In this document: one piece after another, positions 45,156 through 54,399 of the stretch
How the letters are laid out: every line of letters starts with the position of its first letter
Numbering within the stretch: the stretch's first letter is position 1
Assembly (NCBI RefSeq): GCF_021764745.1
Contig: NZ_JAETXX010000013.1
Coordinates: 25,966 to 89,965, forward strand
Direction of reading: 5' to 3'
Length of the DNA stretch: 64,000 nucleotides
Origin: Joostella atrarenae
GTDB taxonomy: Bacteria; Bacteroidota; Bacteroidia; Flavobacteriales; Flavobacteriaceae
Position numbers and translations under genes: made by a program
Notes under the pieces: model-generated
What the model saw: only the letters and a program-made list of their open reading frames with translations
Databases searched by the model: none
Told to the model about the DNA's origin: nothing

Positions 45156-45530
45156 ATGAAAATTCAGAAACTACTACTAATACTCATCGCTATTGCGACA
45201 TTTACAATCACAAGCTGTAACTCATCATCAAATAAAGGAATGATAACACATACGGTATTTTTTAAATTAAAACACCCAAAAGGATCGGAGGCTGAAAAAC
45301 TATTTATTGAGAAGGCAGTCGCCCTTAAGTCTATTTCGACAGTTAAGAATATGACTAGTGTAAAGGAAATAGGAAAGAAGAATGATTATGAATGGGGACT
45401 TACTATGCAATTTAAAAATCAAGAAGATTACGATACTTACAGCAACCATCCAGACCATGTTGCTTTTGTTGAAAATGTTTGGAAAAAGGAGGTAATCGAT
45501 TTTATGGAAATTGATTATGTAAATAATTAA
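45156..45530 (+). CDS. Dabb-domain lipoprotein
   Basis: 124 residues. A lipoprotein signal with lipobox TITSC places the acylated cysteine at residue 21. The rest is a ferredoxin-like stress-responsive alpha/beta barrel (Dabb) domain, starting MITHTVFFKLKHPKGSEAEK and containing YEWGLTMQFKNQEDYDTYSN and HPDHVAFVENVWK. Its function is unknown. Most Dabb proteins are cytoplasmic, so export as a lipoprotein is notable but known in Bacteroidota. It is followed by a strong terminator. Confidence 0.85.
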   Translation: MKIQKLLLILIAIATFTITSCNSSSNKGMITHTVFFKLKHPKGSEAEKLFIEKAVALKSISTVKNMTSVKEIGKKNDYEWGLTMQFKNQEDYDTYSNHPDHVAFVENVWKKEVIDFMEIDYVNN

Positions 45531-45550
45531 TAAACACTATTTTACCCATA

Positions 45551-45591
45551 AAAGAAAACCGCTGAATTTTAAAAATTCAGCGGTTTTCTTT
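45551..45591 (+). terminator. Bidirectional terminator between the Dabb gene and rimO
   Basis: Near-perfect long inverted repeat, core stem GAAAACCGCTGAATT / AATTCAGCGGTTTTC, with T-runs on both strands between convergent genes. Confidence 0.92.
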
Positions 45592-45611
45592 TATCATTTA
45601 TATCAGAGAGA

Positions 45612-46916
45612 TTAACTTACAGGCTTCCCGTATAAATCGAAATCTCCAGCTTCTTCTACTAAAATATCTACATATTCTCCCGTCTTAAGATAATATTTAG
45701 AGGCATCTACTAATACTTCATTATCTACATCTGGAGAATCAAATTCTGTACGTCCTACAAAATGATTACCCTCTTTACGATCGATCACACATCGGAATGT
45801 TTGTCCCACTTTTTCTTGGTTTAATTCCCATGAAATTTGCGATTGAACATCCATAATTTCTGACGCTCTTTGTTGTTTTACCTCTTCTGGAACATCATCT
45901 TCTAAGTTGTAAGCATGCGTATTCTCTTCGTGACTATATGTAAAACACCCTAAACGCTCAAAACGCATTTCTTGAACCCAACTCTTTAATGTTTGAAAAT
46001 CTTCTTCTGTTTCTCCAGGATACCCAACAATCAAAGTAGTTCTAATAGCCATTTCTGGAACCGCTTCTCTAAAATCTTGTAGCAACTTAGTGGTCTTTTC
46101 TTTTGTAGTTCCACGTCGCATAGATTTCAAAATAGGATCCGCGATGTGTTGTAATGGAATATCTATGTAATTACAAACGTTAGGCTCATTTTTCATTACT
46201 TCTAAAACATCCATTGGAAAACCAGTTGGAAACGCATAATGTAAACGAATCCATTCAATTCCGTCTACTTTAACAAGCTCTTTCAATAAATCTGCTAAAG
46301 CACGCTTTTTATAAATATCTAAACCGTAATATGTTAAGTCTTGAGCTATAAGAACCAACTCTTTAACTCCATTTGCAGCTAAACCTGTCGCTTCTTTTAC
46401 CAAATCTTCAATTGGAGTACTTTTATGTTTCCCACGCATTAATGGAATGGCACAAAAGCTACATGGTCTATCACATCCTTCAGCAATCTTTAAATATGCA
46501 TAGTTTTTTGGAGTGGTTGTTAATCGTTCTCCAATCAACTCATGCTTATAATCTGCACCAAGCGCCTTTAATAATCCTGGCAATTCTGTAGTCCCAAAAT
46601 ACTGATCAACATCTGGAATCTCTTTTTCTAAATCTGGCTTGTAACGTTCACTTAAACACCCTGTCACAAATACTTTATCTACATCTCCCTGCTCTTTCTT
46701 TTCTAGAAACTCAAGAATTGTATTTACACTTTCTTCCTTTGCATTATTTATAAATCCACAGGTATTTATAACAACGATATTGCCTTCTTCTTCATGAACA
46801 ACATCTTTTCCTCCAGCCTTAAGTTGTCCCATAAGTACTTCACTATCGTACACATTTTTAGAACACCCTAAGGTAACTACATTAATTTTATTCTTCTTTA
46901 ATGATTTTGTTCTCAT
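45612..46916 (-). CDS. rimO: Ribosomal protein S12 methylthiotransferase
   Basis: 434 residues. An MTTase domain (about 12-110) has cluster cysteines in TLGCSKN, NTCGF and TGCLSERY. A radical-SAM domain follows, with CDRPCSFCAIP (CXXXCXXC). A TRAM-like end carries VDRKEGNHFVGRTEFDSPDV, the spelling that marks RimO rather than MiaB. It adds a methylthio group to Asp of ribosomal protein S12. Its place after ftsY in the ribosomal-protein cluster is a common Bacteroidota order. Confidence 0.95.
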   Translation of the reverse strand: MRTKSLKKNKINVVTLGCSKNVYDSEVLMGQLKAGGKDVVHEEEGNIVVINTCGFINNAKEESVNTILEFLEKKEQGDVDKVFVTGCLSERYKPDLEKEIPDVDQYFGTTELPGLLKALGADYKHELIGERLTTTPKNYAYLKIAEGCDRPCSFCAIPLMRGKHKSTPIEDLVKEATGLAANGVKELVLIAQDLTYYGLDIYKKRALADLLKELVKVDGIEWIRLHYAFPTGFPMDVLEVMKNEPNVCNYIDIPLQHIADPILKSMRRGTTKEKTTKLLQDFREAVPEMAIRTTLIVGYPGETEEDFQTLKSWVQEMRFERLGCFTYSHEENTHAYNLEDDVPEEVKQQRASEIMDVQSQISWELNQEKVGQTFRCVIDRKEGNHFVGRTEFDSPDVDNEVLVDASKYYLKTGEYVDILVEEAGDFDLYGKPVS

Positions 46917-47070
46917 GACAATCTATTTATTATTTCCAGGAAGACCTTATTGTTATAAATCGAATTATAACACTATAAATATCACCCTATAAAATGCTTA
47001 TTTTGAAACAGTGGGCAAAATTACGACTTGGAAGCGTATAAAACGAAGATTTATAAGATTAAATCTCAAC

Positions 47071-47346
47071 TTACCCTAAAACTTGTTGTAAATATGGAAT
47101 TAGTGTTGGCTCATAATAGCGAAGTGCAGAAAGTAATACCACGCATATTACTAGAAAATACCAGTTATACTTTTCATTTTTTACGATCCAAAAGCCAATA
47201 GCCGCAATAATTCCCAAGGAGATTCCGAGTAACAGATTAGGCCACAACCACATACCTTGAATTATTGCATAGAATTTTACTCCTGCATAAAACAAGCAGT
47301 AATAAGCAATTATTTTGGTAACCGTTACAAGGGTTTTATTAGGCAT
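47071..47346 (-). CDS. Small membrane protein between ftsY and rimO
   Basis: 91 residues with three predicted membrane helices (about 8-28, 32-50 and 60-78). It starts five bases after the ftsY stop, so it is in that operon. No family was recognised; the fixed spot between ftsY and rimO suggests a conserved flavobacterial gene. About 150 noncoding bases separate it from the rimO start. Confidence 0.7.
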   Translation of the reverse strand: MPNKTLVTVTKIIAYYCLFYAGVKFYAIIQGMWLWPNLLLGISLGIIAAIGFWIVKNEKYNWYFLVICVVLLSALRYYEPTLIPYLQQVLG

Positions 47347-47351
47347 TAATC

Positions 47352-48305
47352 TTATTTGAAGAATGAATCTACGAATTCATATTTATTAAATACCTGTAGA
47401 TCTTCGATCCCTTCACCTACACCTATATATTTTACTGGAATTTTAAACTCATCAGAAATACCTATAACAACACCCCCTTTTGCAGTTCCATCTAATTTAG
47501 TAACCGCTAGAGAAGTAACTTCAGTAGCTTTAGTAAACTGCTTAGCTTGCTCAAACGCATTCTGACCTGTAGAGCCATCTAAAACTAATAATACTTCATG
47601 AGGAGCATCATCCACCACTTTTTGCATTACGCGTTTCACTTTGGTAAGCTCATTCATTAAGTTGATTTTATTATGAAGTCTTCCAGCTGTATCTATTATT
47701 ACAACATCCGCATCTTGGTTTACGGCAGATTTTAGCGAATCAAAAGCCACAGAAGCGGGATCACTCCCCATTTTTTGCTTTACTATTGGAACATCTACCC
47801 TATCAGCCCAAACTTGAAGCTGATCTATTGCTGCTGCTCTAAAAGTATCTGCAGCCCCAAGAACAACCTTTTTCCCTTGCTTTTTAAACTGATATGCTAA
47901 TTTCCCTATCGTTGTAGTTTTCCCAACACCATTCACTCCAACAACCATTAATACATATGGTTTTTTTCCTGAAGGAATTACAAACTCTTTTTCTTCTCCA
48001 GAATTAGTCTCCGAAAGTAATCCTGCTATTTCTTCTCTTAAAATAAGATTAAGCTCATCTGTTCCTAAATACTTATCTTTAGAAACGCGTTCTTCAATAC
48101 GCTCAATAACTTTAAGCGTAGTATTCACTCCAACATCACTGCTAACAAGAACTTCCTCTAGATTATCTAGCACCTCATCGTCTACTTTAGACTTTCCTGC
48201 TACAGCTTTACCTAACTTAGAAAAAAAACTAGATTTAGATTTCTCTAAACCTTTATCTAATGTTTCTTTTTTTTCTGATGAAAATATTTTCTTAAAAAAA
48301 CTCAT
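47352..48305 (-). CDS. ftsY: Signal recognition particle receptor FtsY
   Basis: 317 residues, lacking the long acidic A domain of the E. coli protein. The NG core is complete: VVGVNGVGKTTTIGKLAYQF (G1), DTFRAAAIDQL (insertion box), DTAGRLHNK (G3), TKLDGTAKGG (G4) and GVGEGIEDLQVF at the end. It receives ribosome-SRP complexes at the cytoplasmic membrane. It lies downstream of the L28-L33-DUF4295 genes and is separated from them by a terminator hairpin, so it probably has its own promoter as well. Confidence 0.96.
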   Translation of the reverse strand: MSFFKKIFSSEKKETLDKGLEKSKSSFFSKLGKAVAGKSKVDDEVLDNLEEVLVSSDVGVNTTLKVIERIEERVSKDKYLGTDELNLILREEIAGLLSETNSGEEKEFVIPSGKKPYVLMVVGVNGVGKTTTIGKLAYQFKKQGKKVVLGAADTFRAAAIDQLQVWADRVDVPIVKQKMGSDPASVAFDSLKSAVNQDADVVIIDTAGRLHNKINLMNELTKVKRVMQKVVDDAPHEVLLVLDGSTGQNAFEQAKQFTKATEVTSLAVTKLDGTAKGGVVIGISDEFKIPVKYIGVGEGIEDLQVFNKYEFVDSFFK

Positions 48306-48377
48306 TTTACAACGTATACGTTAGTTGACGAATTATAACCAACCATTTGGTTATGAACTCCAAATATATAAAAACAA

Positions 48378-48406
48378 AAGGCTACTTTCTATATGAAAGT
48401 AGCCTT
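48378..48406 (-). terminator. Terminator after the ribosomal-protein unit
   Basis: Perfect 12-base stem AAGGCTACTTTC / GAAAGTAGCCTT with a 5-base loop. The minus strand continues into a U-rich tract, ending the L28-L33-DUF4295 message. Confidence 0.9.
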
Positions 48407-48430
48407 AATATATAATAAGTTGTGAACTTC

Positions 48431-48583
48431 TTATTTTTCGTTCATCCAGTCACCTACTGATTCTGGAGTCATTACTGCTTCTACGAATGTATAAGCACCA
48501 GTTTTTTGAGACTTAACCATTTTTATAGCTTTGGTTAATCTTTTTGAACTTGTCTGTAAGGATGCTACTGTCTTTTTTGCCAT
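48431..48583 (-). CDS. DUF4295 small protein
   Basis: 50 residues, MAKKTVASLQTSSKRLTKAI onward and ending VGDWMNEK. The basic N-terminus resembles a ribosome-associated peptide. It starts six bases after the L33 stop and is the third gene of the L28-L33 unit. DUF4295 proteins occupy this place throughout Bacteroidota; their task is unknown, but the context points to the ribosome. Confidence 0.88.
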   Translation of the reverse strand: MAKKTVASLQTSSKRLTKAIKMVKSQKTGAYTFVEAVMTPESVGDWMNEK

Positions 48584-48589
48584 GGCTTA

Positions 48590-48772
48590 TTATTTTATTT
48601 CTTTGTGAACAGTCATTTTCTTAAGAATAGGATTAAATTTCTTAATCTCTAATCTATCTGGTGTATTCTTTTTATTTTTAGTAGTGATGTAACGTGAAGT
48701 TCCTGGCTGCCCAGATCCTTTATGCTCGGTACACTCTAAAATAACCTGTATTCTATTACCTTTCTTTGCCAT
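48590..48772 (-). CDS. rpmG: Ribosomal protein bL33
   Basis: 60 residues: [20 protein letters not shown], then [20 protein letters not shown], with [16 protein letters not shown] at the end. Only one cysteine remains, so this is the zinc-free (C-minus) form. It is a component of the 50S subunit. It lies 27 bases after rpmB in the same unit. Confidence 0.96.
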   Translation of the reverse strand: MAKKGNRIQVILECTEHKGSGQPGTSRYITTKNKKNTPDRLEIKKFNPILKKMTVHKEIK

Positions 48773-48799
48773 CTTTATATCGTTTTAACGGAGTATTAA

Positions 48800-49036
48800 T
48801 TACTTAATAAATCCTTTTTCTTTAGCTTCTTTTAAAACCGCTGCTATTCCCTTCTTGTTAATATTCTTTAACGCAGATGTAGAAATTTTTAATGTAACCC
48901 AACGATCTTCTTCTGGAAGAAAGAAACGTTTCTTGATAAGGTTAGCGTTAAATTTACGCTTGGTTTTATTCATTGCATGAGAAACATTATTTCCCACCAT
49001 CGCCTTCTTTCCGGTAAGTTCACAAACTCTTGACAT
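48800..49036 (-). CDS. rpmB: Ribosomal protein bL28
   Basis: 78 residues. [40 protein letters not shown] and the C-terminal helix match L28. A 50S protein, first gene of the L28-L33-DUF4295 unit, 77 bases after cinA. Confidence 0.97.
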   Translation of the reverse strand: MSRVCELTGKKAMVGNNVSHAMNKTKRKFNANLIKKRFFLPEEDRWVTLKISTSALKNINKKGIAAVLKEAKEKGFIK

Positions 49037-49113
49037 TCTTCTAAAACTTTATTGTTATTTAAAAACAGGGTGCAAATTAACGAATTTTACACTTTACATA
49101 CAAGTAAATTATG

Positions 49114-50361
49114 CTATTTTTCTAAAATTTCTTTCCATAACATCTCCAATGCCTTGTTACTGGCTTTGTTTATCACTCTTTCACGATGATTACCAAAGTT
49201 AAATTCTTCAGAAATAACACCTTTAGGAGTACCTATTGCAATAAAAACTGTACCAACATCAGCATCAGAATCACCTTTTTTAGGCCCAGCATTACCTGTT
49301 GTGGCAATTGTATAGTGAGCTTTAAACACTTTTTGTGCAGCTTGCGCCATCGCTTCTGCAACTTGCTTACTAACAACAGAATGCTTACTTATAAGCTGCT
49401 CATCAACACCTAAAACATCAATTTTAGCTTGTGTAGCGTAACTCACTACACTCCCATTAAAATATCTAGACGCTCCAGGTATAGAGGTTAACATTTCTGC
49501 AATTTTACCTCCAGTACAACTTTCAGCAACTGCTAAAGTTGCTCCCATTTCGGCCAATAAATTACCAATAACAACTTCAAAAGAACCCTCTTCCTCCGCA
49601 CTAAAAAAGATATCGCTAATAAGCGGTTTAAGCTTCTCTATTTGCTCTTCTACGATCGAATCAAGGATATCTTTGTCAGTTCCTTTTGCTGTTAACCTGA
49701 GCCTTACTTTGCCTACATTTGGCAAATAAGCCAGTTTCACAAATGACGGTAAGCTGTCTTCCCAAGATTCTATTCGCTCCGCTAAAGCACTCTCACCTAA
49801 TCCATAGGTAATAATGGTTTTATGCAAGATATAAGGGCGCTTATACTTATTTTGTATTCTTGGAATTACCTCTTCTTGAATCAATCCTTTCATCTCAAAA
49901 GGGACTCCTGGAAGCGATATAAAAGTTTTATCTCCTTTTTCTAACCACATTCCTGGGGCTGTACCAAATTGATTATGTAATACCGTTGATCTAGAGGGAA
50001 CTAAAGCTTGCTTTTTATTTAAATCTGAAATTGGTCTTGCAAAATACTTTTTAAACAATTGCTCCACATGCGCTAAAACAGAAGCATCTTCAACTAGCTC
50101 ATCTTGAAAATACTCACAAATAGTATGCTTTGTAATATCATCTTTTGTAGGTCCTAAACCTCCAGTAATTATAACAATATCAGCTCTCTCTTCGGCCTCT
50201 TTAAAAGCTTGAAGAATATGCTCCCTTTCATCCTGAACAGATGAAATCTGATAAACAGAAACACCTATAAGATTTAATTGTTTTGCTATAAAAGCGGAAT
50301 TAGTATCTACAATCTGACCGATGAGAATCTCATCTCCAATAGTAATTATTTCTGCAAACAT
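49114..50361 (-). CDS. cinA: CinA family protein (nicotinamide-nucleotide amidohydrolase)
   Basis: 415 residues with two domains. The N-terminal MoCF-like ADP-ribose pyrophosphatase domain (about 1-170) begins with [20 protein letters not shown] and contains [15 protein letters not shown]. The C-terminal PncC amidohydrolase domain (about 255-415) has [26 protein letters not shown] and [12 protein letters not shown]. It deamidates NMN to nicotinate mononucleotide, recycling NAD breakdown products. It follows the Hpt gene by three bases, so they are co-transcribed. Confidence 0.94.
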   Translation of the reverse strand: MFAEIITIGDEILIGQIVDTNSAFIAKQLNLIGVSVYQISSVQDEREHILQAFKEAEERADIVIITGGLGPTKDDITKHTICEYFQDELVEDASVLAHVEQLFKKYFARPISDLNKKQALVPSRSTVLHNQFGTAPGMWLEKGDKTFISLPGVPFEMKGLIQEEVIPRIQNKYKRPYILHKTIITYGLGESALAERIESWEDSLPSFVKLAYLPNVGKVRLRLTAKGTDKDILDSIVEEQIEKLKPLISDIFFSAEEEGSFEVVIGNLLAEMGATLAVAESCTGGKIAEMLTSIPGASRYFNGSVVSYATQAKIDVLGVDEQLISKHSVVSKQVAEAMAQAAQKVFKAHYTIATTGNAGPKKGDSDADVGTVFIAIGTPKGVISEEFNFGNHRERVINKASNKALEMLWKEILEK

Positions 50362-50364
50362 GTA

Positions 50365-50700
50365 TTAATTTAAATATGCCTTGAAAGCTTCAAATACATT
50401 ATGAAGTTCCACATCTACTTTAGCCACAAGGTCTTCAATTACTTCTATATTTTTGTCACCACGAGCATGTCCTTCAACAATAAGTAGATTTTCTTTTACA
50501 AGATCTGCACCAAGTAAATCTGCATTAGGTTTAATTTTGTGAGCATATTGATAAATATGGTCAAATTCTTTATTGCTAACCGCTTTTTTAAGATTTTCTA
50601 GGTCTTGGGGGGTTTCCAACAAAAAAGTCTCTATCACAGAAGCGTTAAATTCTTTATCGCCACCAGATAGTTCATTCAATTTGTCTAGGTTGTATTTCAT
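50365..50700 (-). CDS. Histidine phosphotransfer (Hpt) domain protein
   Basis: 111 residues forming a single four-helix Hpt domain. The phosphorylated histidine lies in YAHKIKPNADLLGADLV, equal to the HxxKP motif. As a free-standing Hpt protein it would shuttle phosphate between a hybrid sensor kinase and a response regulator, neither of which is in this window. It is wedged between the FAH gene and cinA with short gaps. Confidence 0.88.
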   Translation of the reverse strand: MKYNLDKLNELSGGDKEFNASVIETFLLETPQDLENLKKAVSNKEFDHIYQYAHKIKPNADLLGADLVKENLLIVEGHARGDKNIEVIEDLVAKVDVELHNVFEAFKAYLN

Positions 50701-50747
50701 TTGGTCTAATATTACTTTAGAGGTTGTATTTGGGTTTTGTAATTAAT

Positions 50748-51359
50748 CTATTTCACTTTTAAAGAAAACATTTTTTCTTCATTTATAAATCCTTCTAAAT
50801 AGTCTTCAGAGCTAACTTTACCCACTCCTGCAGGTGTTCCTGTAAAAATAACATCTCCAGTCTTTAAGGTAAAATAAGTTGAAATATACGAAATTAACTC
50901 ATCTACTTTCCACAACATTAACGAAGTGTTTGCTTTTTGCACAAACGCATCGTTTTTCTTTAAACTAAAATCAATGTTATTAATATCTCCCAATTCAGAT
51001 TTTGGGATCCATTTTCCAATTACAGCTGCTCCATCAAAGCCTTTTGCCTTTTCCCAAGGCAACCCCTTTTCTTTAAGTTTACTTTGTAAATCTCTAGCTG
51101 TAAAATCGATTCCTAATCCTATTTCGTTATAATATTTATGAGCAAACTTGGTATCTATAGACTTCCCTACTTTCCCTATCTTAACGAGTAATTCTACTTC
51201 ATAATGAACATCATTAGAAAATTCAGGAATATAGAAGTCATGCTGATTTTTAAGAACTGCACTATCCGGTTTTATAAAAATTACTGGATCTGTAGGTTTT
51301 TCGTTTTGTAGTTCCTTAATATGCTCGGTATAATTTCTACCAATACAAATAATCTTCAT
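50748..51359 (-). CDS. Fumarylacetoacetate hydrolase family protein
   Basis: 203 residues, the short FAH form. Metal ligands are visible in VHYEVELLVKIGK (two Glu), and Asp lies in GLGIDFTARDLQ. The substrate region includes GDVIFTGTPAGVG and a starting segment MKIICIGRNYTEHIKELQNE. The family includes acylpyruvases, oxaloacetate tautomerases and decarboxylases, so the exact substrate cannot be read. It lies 12 bases after the exonuclease gene and 47 before Hpt. Confidence 0.9.
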   Translation of the reverse strand: MKIICIGRNYTEHIKELQNEKPTDPVIFIKPDSAVLKNQHDFYIPEFSNDVHYEVELLVKIGKVGKSIDTKFAHKYYNEIGLGIDFTARDLQSKLKEKGLPWEKAKGFDGAAVIGKWIPKSELGDINNIDFSLKKNDAFVQKANTSLMLWKVDELISYISTYFTLKTGDVIFTGTPAGVGKVSSEDYLEGFINEEKMFSLKVK

Positions 51360-51371
51360 TTTAAGGAGGTA

Positions 51372-52148
51372 TTAATTCAGTTTATTATTTAGCTTTCTAA
51401 GTTTTATTGCCGTTAGAACCTTCTTGGTATACAAAGGAAAATCTGCATTTAACAGCCACCCGAAATAACCAGGCTCTTGCTCCATTACATCTTCAACTCG
51501 TTTCCCCTTATGCTTTCCAAAAGAAAACGCTTCTTCCCCATCTTCATTATAAATAATAAATCCTGCGAAATCTGCAGTGTGTTTTCTTGTTGTAAATTCG
51601 CTTAAAGACTTCATGTTATTCTCCAATTCTTCATAACGATCTAACTGCGATTTTAAAACCTCATACGTAGCATTTGTATCTGCTTCTGCGGTATGTGCAT
51701 CTTCTAAACTCTTTCCGCAGTAAAATTTATAGGCAGCAGAAAGCGTACGTTGTTCCATCTTATGAAAAATTGTCTGAACATCTACTGAAACACGACTCCC
51801 CATATCAAAATCTATTCCTGAACGAAGTAGCTCCTCTGCTAAAACAGGAATATCAAATCTATTGGAATTATACCCTGCCAAATCACTATCCTTAATCATA
51901 TTATAAATAGTCTTAGAAAGCTCTTTGAAAGTAGGCTCATTAGCAACTTTTTCATCGGTAACACCATGAATAGCTGATGACGAAGGCGGAATTGGCATCT
52001 CTGGATTTACCAACCAAGTTCTACTTTCTTTATTTCCGTTAGGGTATACTTTTAATATTGATATTTCTACTACTCTGTCTTTTGCTACATCGATTCCAGT
52101 GGTTTCGAGGTCAAAAAAACAGATAGGCTTTGATAAGTTTAATTCCAT
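51372..52148 (-). CDS. 3'-5' exonuclease (DnaQ/RNase T-like)
   Basis: 258 residues. Exo I FFDLETTGIDVAKDRVVEIS (Asp, Glu), Exo II GYNSNRFDIPVLAEEL and Exo III HTAEADTNATYEVL are all in place in the first ~180 residues, giving a DEDDh nuclease. The C-terminal part ends AIKLRKLNNKLN and contains EEAFSFGKHKGKRVEDVM, a short module often seen in this exonuclease type. It may be a stand-alone proofreading or repair enzyme rather than the replicase epsilon subunit. It heads the FAH-Hpt-cinA run. Confidence 0.9.
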   Translation of the reverse strand: MELNLSKPICFFDLETTGIDVAKDRVVEISILKVYPNGNKESRTWLVNPEMPIPPSSSAIHGVTDEKVANEPTFKELSKTIYNMIKDSDLAGYNSNRFDIPVLAEELLRSGIDFDMGSRVSVDVQTIFHKMEQRTLSAAYKFYCGKSLEDAHTAEADTNATYEVLKSQLDRYEELENNMKSLSEFTTRKHTADFAGFIIYNEDGEEAFSFGKHKGKRVEDVMEQEPGYFGWLLNADFPLYTKKVLTAIKLRKLNNKLN

Positions 52149-52181
52149 GATTATATTTTGAAATTATAAAATTAGGGATTG

Positions 52182-52220
52182 AAAAAATAAAACCCTGAGT
52201 TTTCAGGGTTTTTATTTTTT
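52182..52220 (-). terminator. Terminator of the E2 gene
   Basis: Stem AAAAATAAAACCCTGA / TCAGGGTTTTTATTTTT with a 4-base loop and U-runs on both strands, between the E2 stop and the exonuclease start. Confidence 0.9.
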
Positions 52221-52235
52221 GAAAAGTATATTTAT

Positions 52236-53597
52236 TTAAATTTCTTTATCACCATCCCAAGCTTCTAGATACTCAGCAACTCTTTGTATAAATTGCCCTC
52301 CTAAAGCTCCATTTACTACACGATGGTCGTAACTATGAGATAAAAACATTTTATGTCTAATTCCTATAAAGTCCCCTTCTGGAGTTTCTATAACCGCAGG
52401 TACTTTTCTTATAGCTCCTAATGCCAAAATTGCTACTTGAGGTTGGTTAATTATCGGCGTTCCAATAACACTTCCAAAAGTACCAACATTTGTTACAGTA
52501 TAAGTTCCCCCTTGAATGTCATCTGGCTTCAACTTATTTTGACGAGCGCGTCCAGCTAAGTCGTTTACACGTTTTGCCATCCCCACAAGATTTAACTGAT
52601 CTGCATTTTTAATTACCGGAACAATTAAGTTTCCATCCGGTAAAGCAGCAGCCATTCCTAAGTTAATATTTTTCTTCTTGATGATTTTATCTCCATCAAC
52701 AGAAATATTAATCATAGGAAAATCTTTAATCGTCTTAGCGATAACCTGCATAAAGATTGGAGTAAATGTTAATTTCTCTCCTTCTCTCTTTTGAAATTCG
52801 TTTTTAACTCGATTTCTCCAGTTCCAAATATTTGTAACGTCTACTTCTATAAAACTCTGTACATGAGCAGATGTTTGAACGCTCTGCACCATATGATGAG
52901 AAATCAATTTCCCCATTCTGGACATTTCGATAATCTCGTCTTGTCCATTTACAGAAACTGGCGCTGCTTGAGTAGCCTGCGCTATTGGCTGTTGCTGAAC
53001 AGGTTTTTCTGAAGTAATATCTTGTTTTGAAGCAGCTTGAGTTTCTGGAGCAGCTTGCTGCTTAGAACCTCTATTCTCAATATAATTTAATATATCATCT
53101 TTGGTAACGCGATTGTCTTTCCCACTTCCTTGAATTGTTTCAAGCTCTTCAAGCGATATATTCTCTTCTTTAGCGATATTTTTAACCAAAGGAGAGTAAA
53201 ATCTTTCAGAATCTGAAAAATCTGCAACAGGAGCAGCTACTGTTTCTTTTACTGCTGAAATATTATCTTCTAGTTCTTCTACTGAAGCTTCATCTACTTC
53301 TTCAACCTCTTCGTCAGAACTCTCATCCGTTTCTTCAGAAGCTCCTTCTGCATCGCCCTCTGTTTCAATTATAGCTAGTACAGCTCCAACTTTCGCAACA
53401 TCATCAACCTCAAAAAACTTTTCTACCAAAACCCCATCTACTTCGCTTGGAACTTCAGAATCTACTTTATCGGTTGCAATTTCTAATACTGCCTCATCTG
53501 CTTCTATAGTATCTCCGATTTCTTTCAACCATGAAGTTACTGTTGCTTCTGCGACACTTTCACCCATCTGGGGAAGTTTTAATTCAATTCTTGCCAT
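52236..53597 (-). CDS. 2-oxoacid dehydrogenase E2 (dihydrolipoamide acyltransferase)
   Basis: 453 residues. The lipoyl domain (about 1-76) has lipoyl-lysine K44 in EIATDKVDSEV. An acidic linker (about 80-130) is followed by a peripheral-subunit-binding domain (about 133-178) and a Q/A-rich linker. The catalytic domain begins near 222. Its end reads SHSYDHRVVNGALGG: His425 is present, but the usual Asp of HRxxDG is Asn429. The acyl group transferred is uncertain; resemblance to branched-chain or 2-oxoglutarate E2 is possible. No E1 or E3 gene adjoins it. It has its own terminator. Confidence 0.9.
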   Translation of the reverse strand: MARIELKLPQMGESVAEATVTSWLKEIGDTIEADEAVLEIATDKVDSEVPSEVDGVLVEKFFEVDDVAKVGAVLAIIETEGDAEGASEETDESSDEEVEEVDEASVEELEDNISAVKETVAAPVADFSDSERFYSPLVKNIAKEENISLEELETIQGSGKDNRVTKDDILNYIENRGSKQQAAPETQAASKQDITSEKPVQQQPIAQATQAAPVSVNGQDEIIEMSRMGKLISHHMVQSVQTSAHVQSFIEVDVTNIWNWRNRVKNEFQKREGEKLTFTPIFMQVIAKTIKDFPMINISVDGDKIIKKKNINLGMAAALPDGNLIVPVIKNADQLNLVGMAKRVNDLAGRARQNKLKPDDIQGGTYTVTNVGTFGSVIGTPIINQPQVAILALGAIRKVPAVIETPEGDFIGIRHKMFLSHSYDHRVVNGALGGQFIQRVAEYLEAWDGDKEI

Positions 53598-53697
53598 ATC
53601 AATAATTTGTAGCTATTTTAAGATGCCTATTTTGCGAAAATAATAAAAAATAAGCGTTTTTGTTATTAAATTTTCTTTCAAATTTCACAAACAACTG

Positions 53698-54318
53698 TTA
53701 ATCACTCTTTAAAGAGTTTTCAAAAGGGATTCTGTGTAAGATACTTCTTCCCAATGTAACCTCGTCTGCGTATTCCAATTCATCCCCAACAGAAATCCCT
53801 CTCGCAATAGTAGAAGTAACTACTTTATAATTTTCTAATTGCTTAAAGATATAAAAATTGGTTGTATCCCCCTCCATCGTAGAGCTTAAAGCAAAAATTA
53901 TTTCATTTACTTTATCCTCTTTTACTTTCTCGACTAAGGTTGCTATATTAAGATCTAAAGGACCAATACCGTCCATTGGAGAGATCTTTCCTCCCAAAAC
54001 ATGGTATATTCCCCTATATTGTCCAGTGTTTTCTATTGCCATAACATCGCGAATATCTTCCACTACGCAAATTAATGTTTGCTCACGCTTAGGGTTTGCA
54101 CATATTTCACATAGTTCAAAATCAGAAATATTATGACAGCTTTTACAAAACTTAACTTCACTTCTTAAATTTTGTAATGCTTTAGATAGATTTGTAGTCT
54201 GACTTTCTTGTTGTCGCAATAAATGCAAAACTAAACGTAACGCCGTACGCTTTCCTATGCCTGGAAGTTGAGAAACCTCATAGACTGCATTTTCTAATAA
54301 TTTAGATGAAAACTCCAT
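53698..54318 (-). CDS. recR: Recombination mediator RecR
   Basis: 206 residues. A helix-hairpin-helix ([20 protein letters not shown], about 12-32) precedes a zinc finger ([16 protein letters not shown], about 57-72), a Toprim domain with [15 protein letters not shown] and a Walker-B-like end. It works with RecF/RecO to load RecA on gapped DNA. It is divergent from the symporter gene. Confidence 0.96.
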   Translation of the reverse strand: MEFSSKLLENAVYEVSQLPGIGKRTALRLVLHLLRQQESQTTNLSKALQNLRSEVKFCKSCHNISDFELCEICANPKREQTLICVVEDIRDVMAIENTGQYRGIYHVLGGKISPMDGIGPLDLNIATLVEKVKEDKVNEIIFALSSTMEGDTTNFYIFKQLENYKVVTSTIARGISVGDELEYADEVTLGRSILHRIPFENSLKSD

Positions 54319-54364
54319 TATTGCGAAATTACAATTTTAAGCATCAAAAATAAATTTTATAACA

Positions 54365-54372
54365 TAGTTTTG
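54365..54372 (+). promoter_or_regulatory. Candidate -7 element for the symporter gene
   Basis: TAGTTTTG fits TAnnTTTG and lies 27 bases before the ATG. No TTG at the expected -33 spacing was found, so support is partial. Confidence 0.35.
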
Positions 54373-54399
54373 TAAATTCATTTTCTGAAATAACATTAC

